A DNA stretch of 35,401 nt from Ichthyobacteriaceae bacterium (GCA_016744755.1 JADGDT010000025.1:1-35401); one strand, 5' to 3'; shown: positions 24,992 to 33,947, counted from the first letter of the stretch. Numbers and translations are program-made. Notes: a model not told the origin generated them from the letters alone.

Positions 24992-27900
24992 TTACATCGG
25001 TTTTATCATTTTTTCAATAAATTCAATTTCCGTTTTACTTAATTTATATTTTTCATAAAGCTGTTGATCAATTTCTTCAATTGATTTACCCCAGTTGATA
25101 TCCGATTCAGAAGTGAAATTTTGAAGAGGAACAAACTTGTATGTCTTTGATGTCGCGTCTTGACCAGCTTTACCAATGCTATGTTGAAATCTAGCAAATC
25201 TAGTTTTAAAATATTTACATAAATTAGAAGCAGAACTGTCATTTAGTTTCAATCCGATTCCAACAACTATATATGATTCCGTACATATTGTATTAGGCTT
25301 ACCAATAAATGTGTTTAGGTTGTCATCATTCAACTCTGTTCCAATATTGTTAGCTCTAGCTGTGTAAACTTTATATTCGCTAATCCAGTCTTCATTTTTA
25401 TTTATTTCGTCCCTTTCTAGATAGCCTATTTGCTTTCCTTTTCCATAACAGACAATTGGGTTTTTTAATCCTTCGTTTGAACTTCTAAATTTTTCGTCTT
25501 TCGTAAAATAACCTCTAAATCCGAAAGGCCTTAATGAAGATATAAAATTTTCAAAAGATTCAAAATCATCATTTAATTTTACTTTTTCTGTGATTTCAAT
25601 CGCTCTATTATGACGTATTAATATGTCTGAGTCTTCGGTTTTTAGACTTCTCAGATTAATTGTTGGATCTAAGTCGTCATTGTAAGTATAAACATTGGTT
25701 AAATCTTTAGAATTATCGTGTTGGTTATCCCATAATAAATAGCAAATGCCACCTCTAAGGTTGATATTCGGGAAAATTAAATCTGGTTTCAAAAAATCGT
25801 GCAATTCTGAAATTCCTGTATCACTTAACATTTGTTCTCTAAAATTATTTAATCCTCTTCCACCAGCATACCACCTTGTTGGCATAATTATACAGGCAAA
25901 GTTAGGGTCTAATTGTTTTGCAATATTTACAAAGTGGTTGTAAATTGGCTTAGCACTAGCCTGAGCACCGCCATCACTTTCTTGATATGGTGGATTACCA
26001 ACAATTACATTAAATTTCATATCGTTGTTGTTAATTTTTATAGTTTCATCTTCAATCAAATCGTTTTCTTTGATTAAATCGTAGGATGTGTAGTTTGATT
26101 CTATATTTTCAATTTCTAGTTCAAGTAGTTTGTAAACTTTTCTAGTAAACTCATAAGCAATCTTGGATGTTGGGATTGAGTAAAAATTGTTAGCTACATC
26201 TTGTCCAAACTTTTTATACGTTGCATAAACAAATTCACCTTGTTTGGAAGCAATATCAAGTAGTAAAGTGGATTCGCTTATTGCATCATCTGGGAATGAG
26301 TTAATCATTTTATCGGTAACAATTTCGGGTGTAACAATCTCAGAAACCGATAAGCGACTAAATTTTTTCATCGCATTACTTGCTCTTTCAATTGGCAAAA
26401 TTGTAGTGTCATTTGTTAGTGAATTTATGTTATATATTTTATAATCTAATTCACTCAGTATAAAAGGATTAATATGCTCTTGAAATAATGAAAGTATATT
26501 TACTTCTAGGTTCAAGTTGGATGCTATTCGTAAATTATTTTCCTCATTTTTTATAGCTTTAATAATTTCTTGTAGTGATTTGACTTCTGAGTCTGTTAAA
26601 AAGGAAAAGAAAAGTATCCGTGCATAATACATAGCAAACTTTCCTTTGTAATCTATTTTTTCATCTTCTTTTGAAGATTTTGAATCCTTTTCTCCTTCAT
26701 CTGGCTTTTCTCCATTGTCAGGTTCATTACCAGTATCAATATCGTCTCCTTCGCCTTCTGACGGTTCTATTTCTAATCCTTGTCTTGATTTTAACCCACC
26801 TTGTTTTTCGATTACAGCTTTTATTGCCTCTATGTCTAATAATGAGAAATCTATCGAAATAGATGTAGCTTCATCTAACACACTTCTTTCACTAGAATAT
26901 TGACGAACCGCATCTAAAATGTCAGTAGGCTCAACTTCGACCATTTTTTTGTTGTTTATTCTAATGATGGGTGAAATCTGTAATTCACTTTGGATGCGTT
27001 CCTCTAATTTGGCATTTCCGTTAGATTCTACATTTACATTGTAAATCTGAGACTTTTGTTCCTGCATTTGGAACATTCTGTTCGGATTAAAATCAACGAG
27101 TAGGGTTTGAGGTTTCATATTGTATTTTACAATATCTCCATCAGGTTCTTTGTAAACCTTAATAAATTGACTTTGAAGTCTGAATATCGCTTGGTCATAT
27201 TCTTGCGGTGAAGCTGTGTCCTTTAAATAAAGCATAGTATCCCATTGTGGAACAGTACTTCCTGTAAGCATTCTATTCACTGTTAAAGTGATAGTTTTTT
27301 TGTTCTCACTTTCGCATTTACTTATTTTAGATTTTACAGATTGTGTGTCTTTGTAAATCTTGTCATTTTCAACACCAGAAATATTGATTACTTCATAAGA
27401 GCTTAAATTTTTAAATTTATTAGATGTTATTAACTCCTCAAAAGCATCACACGAAGCACGATAGGGAAGAACACAAACCATATGACGACACATTTTGCCA
27501 TCTTTCAATTTATCGTAATCTAGAAAGCTTAATAAGTTGTCATCTTCATCTTTACCATCAATCACATTTAGTAAATCAATTATTTCTTGTTCATAGATAA
27601 ACTTTTTATGTAGTTGGTTTGTGTTGTCTTTAAGTATGGATTTAGGTTTTAATAATTCAGAAAAAGCATAAGTAACCCCTAGCTTTTTAAGTTCTTCCAT
27701 TCTTTGTCTGGAAGATTTATTAGGGTTAAATGCAAAACGTATCATTTGAGGAAAACCATAATATGGGTTGTCCCACTCTTTTACTTCATCTTTTATTAGG
27801 TTTTGGTCATTCCAATACTGTTGGTCTTCTGCAATATTTGTGAATTGATAAAAGGCAATGATATCGTCATTTGTGAACTCACTGTTCATTAAAATTCGAT

Positions 27901-28939
27901 ATGGCGTTCCAGATAGATGAATGCGAACCTTTGCGTTTATCGATTTTGTAGTATCGTCTAATTGGTCTATGGATTCATCATTTAGTTTTTCCTCATTTTT
28001 TCGTTCTTTGGTTGAAAAGTCTTTTAAAATCTTACCATATTCTAATGCTCTTGCACCAAAATGAGTCTCGTCAATAAGTAATAAATCAATTTGATTTTCA
28101 AATACTTCCTTATGTTTTGTCTTTATATCATCTCCTTGTAAATCTTGAAGTGTAAGAAATAAAGCGATGTTTTCATTTGCCTCAATTTTTTCTTTAATGA
28201 TAGAATCACTTTGCAAAAGTGAGTTGCTGTCTAAAAACGAAAATCCATCAAATTTTTTATGGCTTTCTACAGTTTTTTTCCATTCTTCTCTAACATCTGC
28301 CTTTGCTGAAACAATTAAAACAATTTTGGCATTCATTTCTACTGCACAACACATTGAAGTAAATGATTTACCAAAACGCATTACAGCATACATTAAAAGA
28401 TTGATTCTGTCTTTTTTTAAAGCTTCTTTGAATCTTTCAATTGTTTCTTCTTGATTTGGTCTTGGCTCATAAGTTTCCGTTCTATTGTATGTATGAACTA
28501 TTGGAATATGACTGTCTTCAAACTTATAAAGCTGATATTTTGTATCATTGTTTTTATGAGAATCTTTTATGTCAATTATAGCATCATCTAAGTCATTAGG
28601 TGTAGCGTCTTTAAAAAATTCATTTGAATAATATGGTATTGTCTTTAATGTGTCAGGCAATAGCCTAGACTTTTGAATTTCATTTTCTAAGTATTTATGA
28701 ACTGCAAAATCTCTAAAAAACGTTTCTGCGTCAACTTTTGCAACCTCTTGAAACTTCTTTTGTAGCTCAGGAAAATGTTTTCGCCACTCATTAAGTCTTG
28801 TTTCTACTGGTCTGTATGTATCGCCAACTTTTAAATAATTAGGAATTGTTTCCGTTGTGAAAGCGTAAATATGAGGCTCAACTCTTCCGATGATTAATTC
28901 CTCCAGTATTTGTATATCTAGTTGATTATTTTCTGCCAT
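24992..28939 (-). CDS. Single-chain restriction-modification enzyme: GIY-YIG-like nuclease, SF2 helicase, N6A methyltransferase, TRD
   Basis: A 1315-residue protein. Residues 22-87 look like a GIY-YIG/T5orf172 nuclease (IYAF with Tyr25, YLKVG 35-39, Arg48, later Glu72 and His81). An SF2 helicase follows with Walker A MRFGKS (187-192), DETH (290-293), LSGTPYR and a QxxFRLQS-type motif VI. After an acidic linker (near 725-760) comes a gamma-class adenine methyltransferase: EIVTPEIV, motif I LLLDIASKQGEFVYA and NPPY (982-985). A target-recognition domain ends it. The layout parallels Type ISP enzymes (nuclease-helicase-methyltransferase-TRD) with a different nuclease. It overlaps the M-like gene by 14 bases. 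A silent alternative C-terminus lies directly downstream. Confidence 0.88.
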   Translation of the reverse strand: MAENNQLDIQILEELIIGRVEPHIYAFTTETIPNYLKVGDTYRPVETRLNEWRKHFPELQKKFQEVAKVDAETFFRDFAVHKYLENEIQKSRLLPDTLKTIPYYSNEFFKDATPNDLDDAIIDIKDSHKNNDTKYQLYKFEDSHIPIVHTYNRTETYEPRPNQEETIERFKEALKKDRINLLMYAVMRFGKSFTSMCCAVEMNAKIVLIVSAKADVREEWKKTVESHKKFDGFSFLDSNSLLQSDSIIKEKIEANENIALFLTLQDLQGDDIKTKHKEVFENQIDLLLIDETHFGARALEYGKILKDFSTKERKNEEKLNDESIDQLDDTTKSINAKVRIHLSGTPYRILMNSEFTNDDIIAFYQFTNIAEDQQYWNDQNLIKDEVKEWDNPYYGFPQMIRFAFNPNKSSRQRMEELKKLGVTYAFSELLKPKSILKDNTNQLHKKFIYEQEIIDLLNVIDGKDEDDNLLSFLDYDKLKDGKMCRHMVCVLPYRASCDAFEELITSNKFKNLSSYEVINISGVENDKIYKDTQSVKSKISKCESENKKTITLTVNRMLTGSTVPQWDTMLYLKDTASPQEYDQAIFRLQSQFIKVYKEPDGDIVKYNMKPQTLLVDFNPNRMFQMQEQKSQIYNVNVESNGNAKLEERIQSELQISPIIRINNKKMVEVEPTDILDAVRQYSSERSVLDEATSISIDFSLLDIEAIKAVIEKQGGLKSRQGLEIEPSEGEGDDIDTGNEPDNGEKPDEGEKDSKSSKEDEKIDYKGKFAMYYARILFFSFLTDSEVKSLQEIIKAIKNEENNLRIASNLNLEVNILSLFQEHINPFILSELDYKIYNINSLTNDTTILPIERASNAMKKFSRLSVSEIVTPEIVTDKMINSFPDDAISESTLLLDIASKQGEFVYATYKKFGQDVANNFYSIPTSKIAYEFTRKVYKLLELEIENIESNYTSYDLIKENDLIEDETIKINNNDMKFNVIVGNPPYQESDGGAQASAKPIYNHFVNIAKQLDPNFACIIMPTRWYAGGRGLNNFREQMLSDTGISELHDFLKPDLIFPNINLRGGICYLLWDNQHDNSKDLTNVYTYNDDLDPTINLRSLKTEDSDILIRHNRAIEITEKVKLNDDFESFENFISSLRPFGFRGYFTKDEKFRSSNEGLKNPIVCYGKGKQIGYLERDEINKNEDWISEYKVYTARANNIGTELNDDNLNTFIGKPNTICTESYIVVGIGLKLNDSSASNLCKYFKTRFARFQHSIGKAGQDATSKTYKFVPLQNFTSESDINWGKSIEEIDQQLYEKYKLSKTEIEFIEKMIKPM
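24999..25060 (-). repeat. 3' direct repeat of TRD cassette, copy 2
   Basis: Partner of 23692-23753, within the end of the active gene. Confidence 0.9.
25898..26218 (-). repeat. 5' direct repeat of TRD cassette, copy 2 (in active gene)
   Basis: Partner of 24594-24914. It encodes about residues 908-1014 of the active enzyme, ending just after the NPPY region and before the variable recognition domain. Confidence 0.95.
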
Positions 28940-29936
28940 TTATTGATGTCTTATTTTCTATCAGGTCAATAAACCTTAGTTTTTTACCTTTTAAATTTTC
29001 GTTTGACCAGTCCATAATTAAACAGTAAATACCATTATGTTCAAACATATTGTTATTGAGACAACCTTTGCAAAAGGAATTGTCAGTTTCTTCTTCACCA
29101 AATAAATTAACTGTTTTGGTTTTTATTTCTCCACAAGAAAATGGAACTACACCTTTTAAGCCATCCATCTGCCAAACATTCCAAGAAATTATATACGCTA
29201 TGTCTTGTATCGATTGGAGCAAGGGTTCTTTTTCAAATTTGTATTTGTAGTTTTCTAAGTATGTAAATAGCATTGATTCCCTAGCTAATAATAAACTGTC
29301 ACCTTGCCATTCATAGGCATAAGTATTTTTGTAAGCTGACTTAGTTGCCTTAAGCCATTCATCAGAATTATCAACATTTTCATTTATGACTCTTAGTTTT
29401 CTATCTAATAAACCAATTCTGTTTTCAATCTCAATGAATTTACCCGTTGTGGTATCGTATCTACTTGTTATGTATGGTGCTTCTCCGCAAGAAATTTCAA
29501 GTCGCTTATCATTTACATAACTTTTCCAAGTCTTGTTTTTTGGAAATTCAATTTTTGCTTTGTTAGTTTTCCATTTTTTTTCACTTGGCTTCTCTTTATT
29601 AAAAACGTTTTCTCGTTGAAACCACGATTTGTCTATTAAGTTGTTTTGTGCGTTACAAACCCAAGATGGTGTAAATACTTCTGCCATATTTTTCACTCTT
29701 GACTGTTGTAATACAGTATCCTTCTGTACTCTTGGCATTATTACGTTTCCATTTATTCCTGTAATAAGTTCAGGTTTTATTTGCTTTTTGTTGAGATAAT
29801 TATCTCCCAAATATTCATAATTATTTGTAGCCCAAATTATATTTTTTTGAGTAGTGTGGTCAAGCAGAAGTATATCCAGTATTTCTGGATATTTTTCTAA
29901 TATGTCATTTTCTAATATGTCAATTCGAGTATTCAA
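28926..29936 (-). CDS. Methyltransferase-like subunit of the restriction-modification system
   Basis: A 336-residue protein with the N-terminal half of an Eco57I/YeeA-type methyltransferase. VKNMAEVFTPSWVCN (about 82-96) corresponds to motif X, and ISCGEAPYITSRYDT (about 147-161) to motif I. IISWNVWQMDGLKG and a Cys pair (FCKGCLNNN) lie near the C-terminus. No NPPY motif is present, so it may not methylate alone. I recall such proteins being annotated as restriction endonuclease subunit M beside helicase-methyltransferase genes. It is overlapped by 4 bases with the HTH gene upstream and 14 with the large gene downstream, a tightly coupled three-gene operon. Confidence 0.75.
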   Translation of the reverse strand: MNTRIDILENDILEKYPEILDILLLDHTTQKNIIWATNNYEYLGDNYLNKKQIKPELITGINGNVIMPRVQKDTVLQQSRVKNMAEVFTPSWVCNAQNNLIDKSWFQRENVFNKEKPSEKKWKTNKAKIEFPKNKTWKSYVNDKRLEISCGEAPYITSRYDTTTGKFIEIENRIGLLDRKLRVINENVDNSDEWLKATKSAYKNTYAYEWQGDSLLLARESMLFTYLENYKYKFEKEPLLQSIQDIAYIISWNVWQMDGLKGVVPFSCGEIKTKTVNLFGEEETDNSFCKGCLNNNMFEHNGIYCLIMDWSNENLKGKKLRFIDLIENKTSINGRK

Positions 29937-30133
29937 TTCAGTTCTTTAATTGGTATTAATAATTCGTTTACTTCGACATTTAGTATGCTAGCTATTTTGT
30001 ACAAATCTTCCAAACTTGGTTGTCTTCTATTTTGAGCATAAGAATTTACCATATTGTAACTCTTTCCCAATTGTTCAGCAAGCCAAATTTGCTTTATTCC
30101 TTTTTTTTCTAAAACCTCTTTAATTCGGTTCAT
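29933..30133 (-). CDS. HTH regulator (C-protein-like) of the restriction-modification operon
   Basis: A 66-residue Cro/CI-type HTH protein: IKQIWLAEQLGKSYNMVNSY forms the HTH, and PSLEDLYKIASILNVEVNEL is the usual XRE C-terminal helices. It is the first gene of the operon, overlapping the M-like gene by 4 bases (ATGA type). Small HTH proteins in this place act as controllers that delay restriction until methylation is established. A palindrome CTCATTAAATGAG about 53 bases upstream of its ATG is a likely binding site, giving autoregulation. Confidence 0.85.
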   Translation of the reverse strand: MNRIKEVLEKKGIKQIWLAEQLGKSYNMVNSYAQNRRQPSLEDLYKIASILNVEVNELLIPIKELN

Positions 30134-30185
30134 TTTTTTGAATTTTTTTATTCAGATGCTAAGATAAAAATATATTTTATATTAT

Positions 30186-30198
30186 CTCATTAAATGAG
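30186..30198. promoter_or_regulatory. Operator-like palindrome upstream of the RM regulator
   Basis: CTCATT-A-AATGAG, perfect 6-bp arms, 53 bases before the HTH gene start on the - strand. This is a typical size for a C-box-like site. Confidence 0.4.
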
Positions 30199-30314
30199 TA
30201 TAAAAATATTCATTAGAGTGTGGTCATTGGCAAAAAAATGCTCTTTTGTTTTTTTGAGTTGGCTTATGTGTTGTCCAAAAACTAAATGCGTATTTTGTGC
30301 GGTTGGCTTTTTTT

Positions 30315-30329
30315 GTACGAAACACAACA
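30315..30329 (-). repeat. Right arm of island-flanking inverted repeat
   Basis: GTACGAAACACAACA, matching in inverted orientation 23639-23654 apart from one A. Confidence 0.4.
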
Positions 30330-30479
30330 TTCTAGTATGGATAGTGAAATAAATAATATCCGAAGGTAGTCTGTTTAATACATTTAAAATTAATTTAGGA
30401 GATCTCCTAAAGATGCTATTTATTAAATATATTTGGTTGTCCATGAAAATTATTATTTCAAGCAGAAAACATATAATCT

Positions 30480-31193
30480 ATGCCTTTAAATAAAATAAAT
30501 ATTTCTTCAAATACCAAGGTGGAGTTTGATGATATGTATTTAAACGAATTGTTAAGTTTGTATGGTATTAAGCATGGCATTTATACTTCCGATATAATGG
30601 TTACAACCTCTAGTAGTGTTAATTTACCATTTACTAAACTTGCTGAGCTAAAAAAGGTAGTAGACGAAAAATTGTTTTCAAAAGATTTTGGTAATTTAAG
30701 TATTCAATCCAATTCTACTCTCTATACATCTGTACAGAAAATTAATTCTATGCTAGAAGTAATGACCTCTAATAATAAAGTTAACTATTTTAAAAGAATC
30801 GAATTAGTTTCTGCAGATGATAAAGAGATAACATTTAATCTGCTTTCTAAGATTGGATTAACAATACCTTTGGTTATAGAACTCCCTATTACACTTGAAC
30901 GTTTCTTAATTCTTAATTTCAAAATAAAAAATGGTGTTGCTACTTTCTTGAAGTTGATTAATTCCATTCTAAAGTTCTCTTCAAACAAAACTATTATCGA
31001 CAATAATAATATAATCAGACTTGATTTACGTGAGATAATTGATCTACCAAAATCACTGTTGTTAGTTATAGATAATTGGATGAGTAAGCTGAATGGGAAC
31101 ATCTATTTTGATGAAAAATTAATAAAGTTAGACCTATCATTTAAAGTAGATAAAACACCTTTTGAAGAATTAGATATTAATACTTTTTTGTAG
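30480..31193 (+). CDS. Hypothetical protein
   Basis: A 237-residue protein with no signal peptide. The central part is rich in alternating hydrophobic residues (ITFNLLSKIGLTIPLVIELP, then FLILNFKI), suggesting beta strands or a lipid-facing tube-like fold rather than membrane helices. The C-terminus repeats a strand-helix pattern. It slightly resembles lipid-binding DUF2993-like proteins, but I cannot support that. It is a single gene with ATG at 30480, adjacent to the right flank of the restriction-modification island and probably not part of it. Confidence 0.6.
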   Translation: MPLNKINISSNTKVEFDDMYLNELLSLYGIKHGIYTSDIMVTTSSSVNLPFTKLAELKKVVDEKLFSKDFGNLSIQSNSTLYTSVQKINSMLEVMTSNNKVNYFKRIELVSADDKEITFNLLSKIGLTIPLVIELPITLERFLILNFKIKNGVATFLKLINSILKFSSNKTIIDNNNIIRLDLREIIDLPKSLLLVIDNWMSKLNGNIYFDEKLIKLDLSFKVDKTPFEELDINTFL

Positions 31194-31262
31194 TTAAACT
31201 ATAAAACACCACATCAAACAACAACAACTTAACTAATTAATATACAATGCAATATCGTGGCG

Positions 31263-31281
31263 TGTCGTGTTAATGTCGTGT
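31263..31281 (+). promoter_or_regulatory. Direct repeat TGTCGTGT upstream of the HTH-amidase gene
   Basis: TGTCGTGT occurs at 31263-31270 and 31274-31281, exactly 11 bases apart (one helical turn), 66 bases before the start codon. This suggests a dimeric activator or autoregulatory site. Confidence 0.35.
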
Positions 31282-31347
31282 AAAATACAATATAGATACT
31301 TTGATATTTTTTATAATGAATATACTCTTGTTAAAAATTTGATTTAA

Positions 31348-32598
31348 ATGAAAAAAGTAAGTTTTGGAGCAAAACTAATTGAATTTAGAAAAGCTAAAGG
31401 TTTAACACAAGAAGATGTTGCTGAAAAATGTAATATAACAGTAAGAACAATTCAGCGGATTGAGTCTGAAAGTGTAGAACCAAGAACTTTTACAATAAAA
31501 GCAATATCTCAATCTCTAGGTTTTGATTTTTTTGAAATTTCAAATACTTCTTTGAATGTCCTAAAAAATGGGCATAATTCAAATCTAACAAAACATACAG
31601 CTTTATGGTATGTCAAGGACTTATTTAATTTAAAAACTAACACTATGCGAAAAGTATCTATTTTGACAGGGTCAATTACAGCAATAGTATTTTCAGTATT
31701 CCTATTTAATGTAGAAATTAAAGCTCAATCTTCATCTAAAATAGAACATACTTCTAAAACAGAAACTGGAAACTACCTAAACGTAGAAAAAAATAATGGG
31801 AGAATTCAACTAGCTTTTAACAATAATCTAACTTTCGATAAATTATCATCTATTAAGAGTGATCTGAACGAAGTAGGTATTACAATTAATTATAAGAAAT
31901 TAGAATTCGATAAAAATGATAAACTATTATCAATTAACTGCGAAGTTGACTGTAATGATGGGTTTAAAGGTGGTTTTTCTGTTGATAGTCTAAACTCCGT
32001 TAATAAGGAAAGTAAAATTGGATTCTACCGTGATTATTCTGAAAAATCAAAATCTACATTTGGTACAGGTCCTTTAAAAAAGATTATAATTATAGATGTG
32101 GGACATGGAGGACATGATAATGGAGCTAAAATATATGGAGTAGTAGAAAAGGAAATTGTTTTGAAAATTGCAAATAAAATAAAGGAACTTAACAATAGTA
32201 ATGACACAGAAATAATACTAACAAGGAACTCTGATGAGTTTGTTACACTAAGAAATAGAGTTAAACTAATAAACTCACTAAATGCTGAATACATGATTTC
32301 TCTTCATGTTAGTGAATATAAAGATGAAACTATGAAGGGTTCTATTTTTTATACAAGTACACAGAATGAATTTAATGACGAATCAAATATACTTGCTCAA
32401 ATTATAAAAAAGTCACTTCAAGTAGATACACGTACAAACGAAATAAGAAATGCTAATTTTTACATACTAAAAAATGTAAATTGCCCAGCTACTGTGATTG
32501 AGCTAGGTTTTTTAACTAATGAAGATGATAGGAAGTTTTTAATAAGTAGAAAAGGTCAGGATAAGATAGCTAAGGCTATTATTGAAGCATTATTATAA
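31348..32598 (+). CDS. HTH - membrane segment - N-acetylmuramoyl-L-alanine amidase fusion
   Basis: A 416-residue protein. Residues 5-65 are an XRE-type HTH (LTQEDVAEKCNITVRTIQRI). One hydrophobic segment (about 99-120, ILTGSITAIVFSVFLF) precedes a beta-rich region (about 145-235) that resembles the periplasmic tail of Bacteroidota M56/BlaR1-like proteins. A complete Amidase_3 domain follows: DVGHGGHDNG (His253), the KEIVLK glutamate near 269, SLH (His320) and the catalytic VIELGF (Glu385). If the segment spans the membrane, the HTH is cytoplasmic and the amidase periplasmic, which fits a cell-wall-sensing one-component regulator. All zinc and catalytic residues appear intact, so enzyme activity is likely. 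The direct repeat upstream may be its own binding site. Confidence 0.85.
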   Translation: MKKVSFGAKLIEFRKAKGLTQEDVAEKCNITVRTIQRIESESVEPRTFTIKAISQSLGFDFFEISNTSLNVLKNGHNSNLTKHTALWYVKDLFNLKTNTMRKVSILTGSITAIVFSVFLFNVEIKAQSSSKIEHTSKTETGNYLNVEKNNGRIQLAFNNNLTFDKLSSIKSDLNEVGITINYKKLEFDKNDKLLSINCEVDCNDGFKGGFSVDSLNSVNKESKIGFYRDYSEKSKSTFGTGPLKKIIIIDVGHGGHDNGAKIYGVVEKEIVLKIANKIKELNNSNDTEIILTRNSDEFVTLRNRVKLINSLNAEYMISLHVSEYKDETMKGSIFYTSTQNEFNDESNILAQIIKKSLQVDTRTNEIRNANFYILKNVNCPATVIELGFLTNEDDRKFLISRKGQDKIAKAIIEALL

Positions 32599-32830
32599 CG
32601 TGATCTATGGGAGGTTATTAATATTCCAAAATAATGCTCATTATTGATAAATGGACAAGTGATCTCAAGGGAATGGTGTTATTAAAAATGAAAACTATTA
32701 ACACTATCTCTTAAAGTGTATAAGTTATAAAATATCAGAGTTTAACTCATTTTATAGTTGAACCCTGTTTTCAAATATAGTTGAATATTACATTTAAAAA
32801 TAGTGAGTGAATTAAAATAGTCTAATATAT

Positions 32831-33499
32831 CTAACTCATAGCTTCTCTAAAGAAATCATTTAGAGGTTTCACACGTTTATAATGTTCTAAAATTATTTTT
32901 AAAAGATTGTCTTTTGTTATTTCTTCGGGATTGAGAAAAGCTTGATAATAGAATTGCTTATTGAAAATTAGTTCTTGTTTTTGTGCTATTTCTAAGATGT
33001 CTTTTGGTAATCGTTTATTCTTATCGCCTTTAATACCATCGGGGAAATATTCTAAAAACGAAGGTGACGAAATTAATTTTTCAAACTTTTTGAGGTTAGA
33101 ACCAATGTGCCTCCTAATTTTTTCTAATTGAACTTTATCGGGTCCCCATGCACCTGCAAATATCCCCAAATGCTCAGGCCCTAGCTCAAAATATATACCA
33201 GGATTTGTTTTATCTTTTCTACCAAACTGCGATATAACAGCTCCAACATGTAGTTTATAGGGAGTTTTATCTTTAGAAAATCTGATGTCTCTATTTATTC
33301 TAAAAATAGCGTCTTTGGGTAGAATACTAATCTCAGAATCTATCTTGTGTATTTCGTCAATTACGTCAGCTACAAAAACTTTAAATGGTTCTCTGACAAT
33401 GTTTTCGTAACGTTTACGATTTTCATCAAACCAATCTTTATTATTGTTTGCTGCTAACTCTTTAAAAAAATTGAGGAAATCTTCTTCGAAATACACCAT
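32831..33499 (-). CDS. DUF2461 family protein
   Basis: A 222-residue soluble protein matching the DUF2461 (TIGR02453) pattern: FFKELAANNNKDWFDENRKR at the N-terminus, IFRINRDIRFSKDKTPYK in the first third and YFELGPEHLGIFAGAW in the middle. Such proteins are widespread in bacteria and fungi, with no established biochemical role. It is a single gene on the - strand with a 231-base gap before its nearest upstream neighbour. Length and all recognisable segments fit the family. Confidence 0.88.
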   Translation of the reverse strand: MVYFEEDFLNFFKELAANNNKDWFDENRKRYENIVREPFKVFVADVIDEIHKIDSEISILPKDAIFRINRDIRFSKDKTPYKLHVGAVISQFGRKDKTNPGIYFELGPEHLGIFAGAWGPDKVQLEKIRRHIGSNLKKFEKLISSPSFLEYFPDGIKGDKNKRLPKDILEIAQKQELIFNKQFYYQAFLNPEEITKDNLLKIILEHYKRVKPLNDFFREAMS

Positions 33500-33729
33500 T
33501 GTTTGAATTTTAATTTAAAAGATAAATACTATTAAAGTATTTATTTTTCTACCCGTGATTGTAGCGGTAGCTTGTACTTGTGAAACTAGTGAATGCAATA
33601 ATGTAATGGCTTACCTTAGGAAGCCCCTTACTTTATTTGCAATGAGCAGTTTTCACATGTGCAACTATAAGCGAAAAGCGCGAATAGGTACTAAAAAAAC
33701 TTTTCCAAGATATTAAAAAAACTCAGTTG

Positions 33730-33939
33730 CTACTCTTCCTTTTCTGCTTTTACCATTTTACGTTGTTGCTTTTTATCGTAACGCCAAAATAAGAAGAAAG
33801 GAATCAATACAAACATTATTCCTAGTACACCTGAACCAGTAAGTAGGTGTGCTTTATCTATTTCGAAATATTCTAATATCATACCAACGATTATCATCAT
33901 AGGTACTAATATTGCTATTATTTTCATTGCTTTATCCAT
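33730..33939 (-). CDS. Small two-helix membrane protein
   Basis: A 69-residue protein with two membrane helices (about 5-23, IIAILVPMMIIVGMIL; about 36-53, GVLGIMFVLIPFFLFW) and a basic C-terminal tail (RYDKKQQRKMVKAEKEE) probably on the cytoplasmic side. No family is recognised, though similar GldL-independent two-helix proteins are common in Bacteroidota. It lies downstream of dgt, with a short tandem repeat in between, and could be co-transcribed with it. Confidence 0.65.
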   Translation of the reverse strand: MDKAMKIIAILVPMMIIVGMILEYFEIDKAHLLTGSGVLGIMFVLIPFFLFWRYDKKQQRKMVKAEKEE

Positions 33940-33947
33940 TCTTTATT

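Larger units (their letters stand above)
30134..30479. other. Gene-free right flank of the restriction-modification island
   Basis: 346 A/T-rich bases. A frame of 84 codons at 30190-30444 (-) has no recognisable protein character and would start within a low-complexity region; I do not call it. The stretch holds the operator-like palindrome at 30186-30198, two GTTGGCTT words (30259, 30302) and the inverted-repeat arm at 30315-30329. Confidence 0.5.

Noticed and set aside
30190-30444. 84-codon - strand frame upstream of the restriction-modification regulator
   Set aside because: No recognisable protein pattern; it overlaps the operator-like palindrome and the flank repeat, and has no promoter. 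More likely chance.
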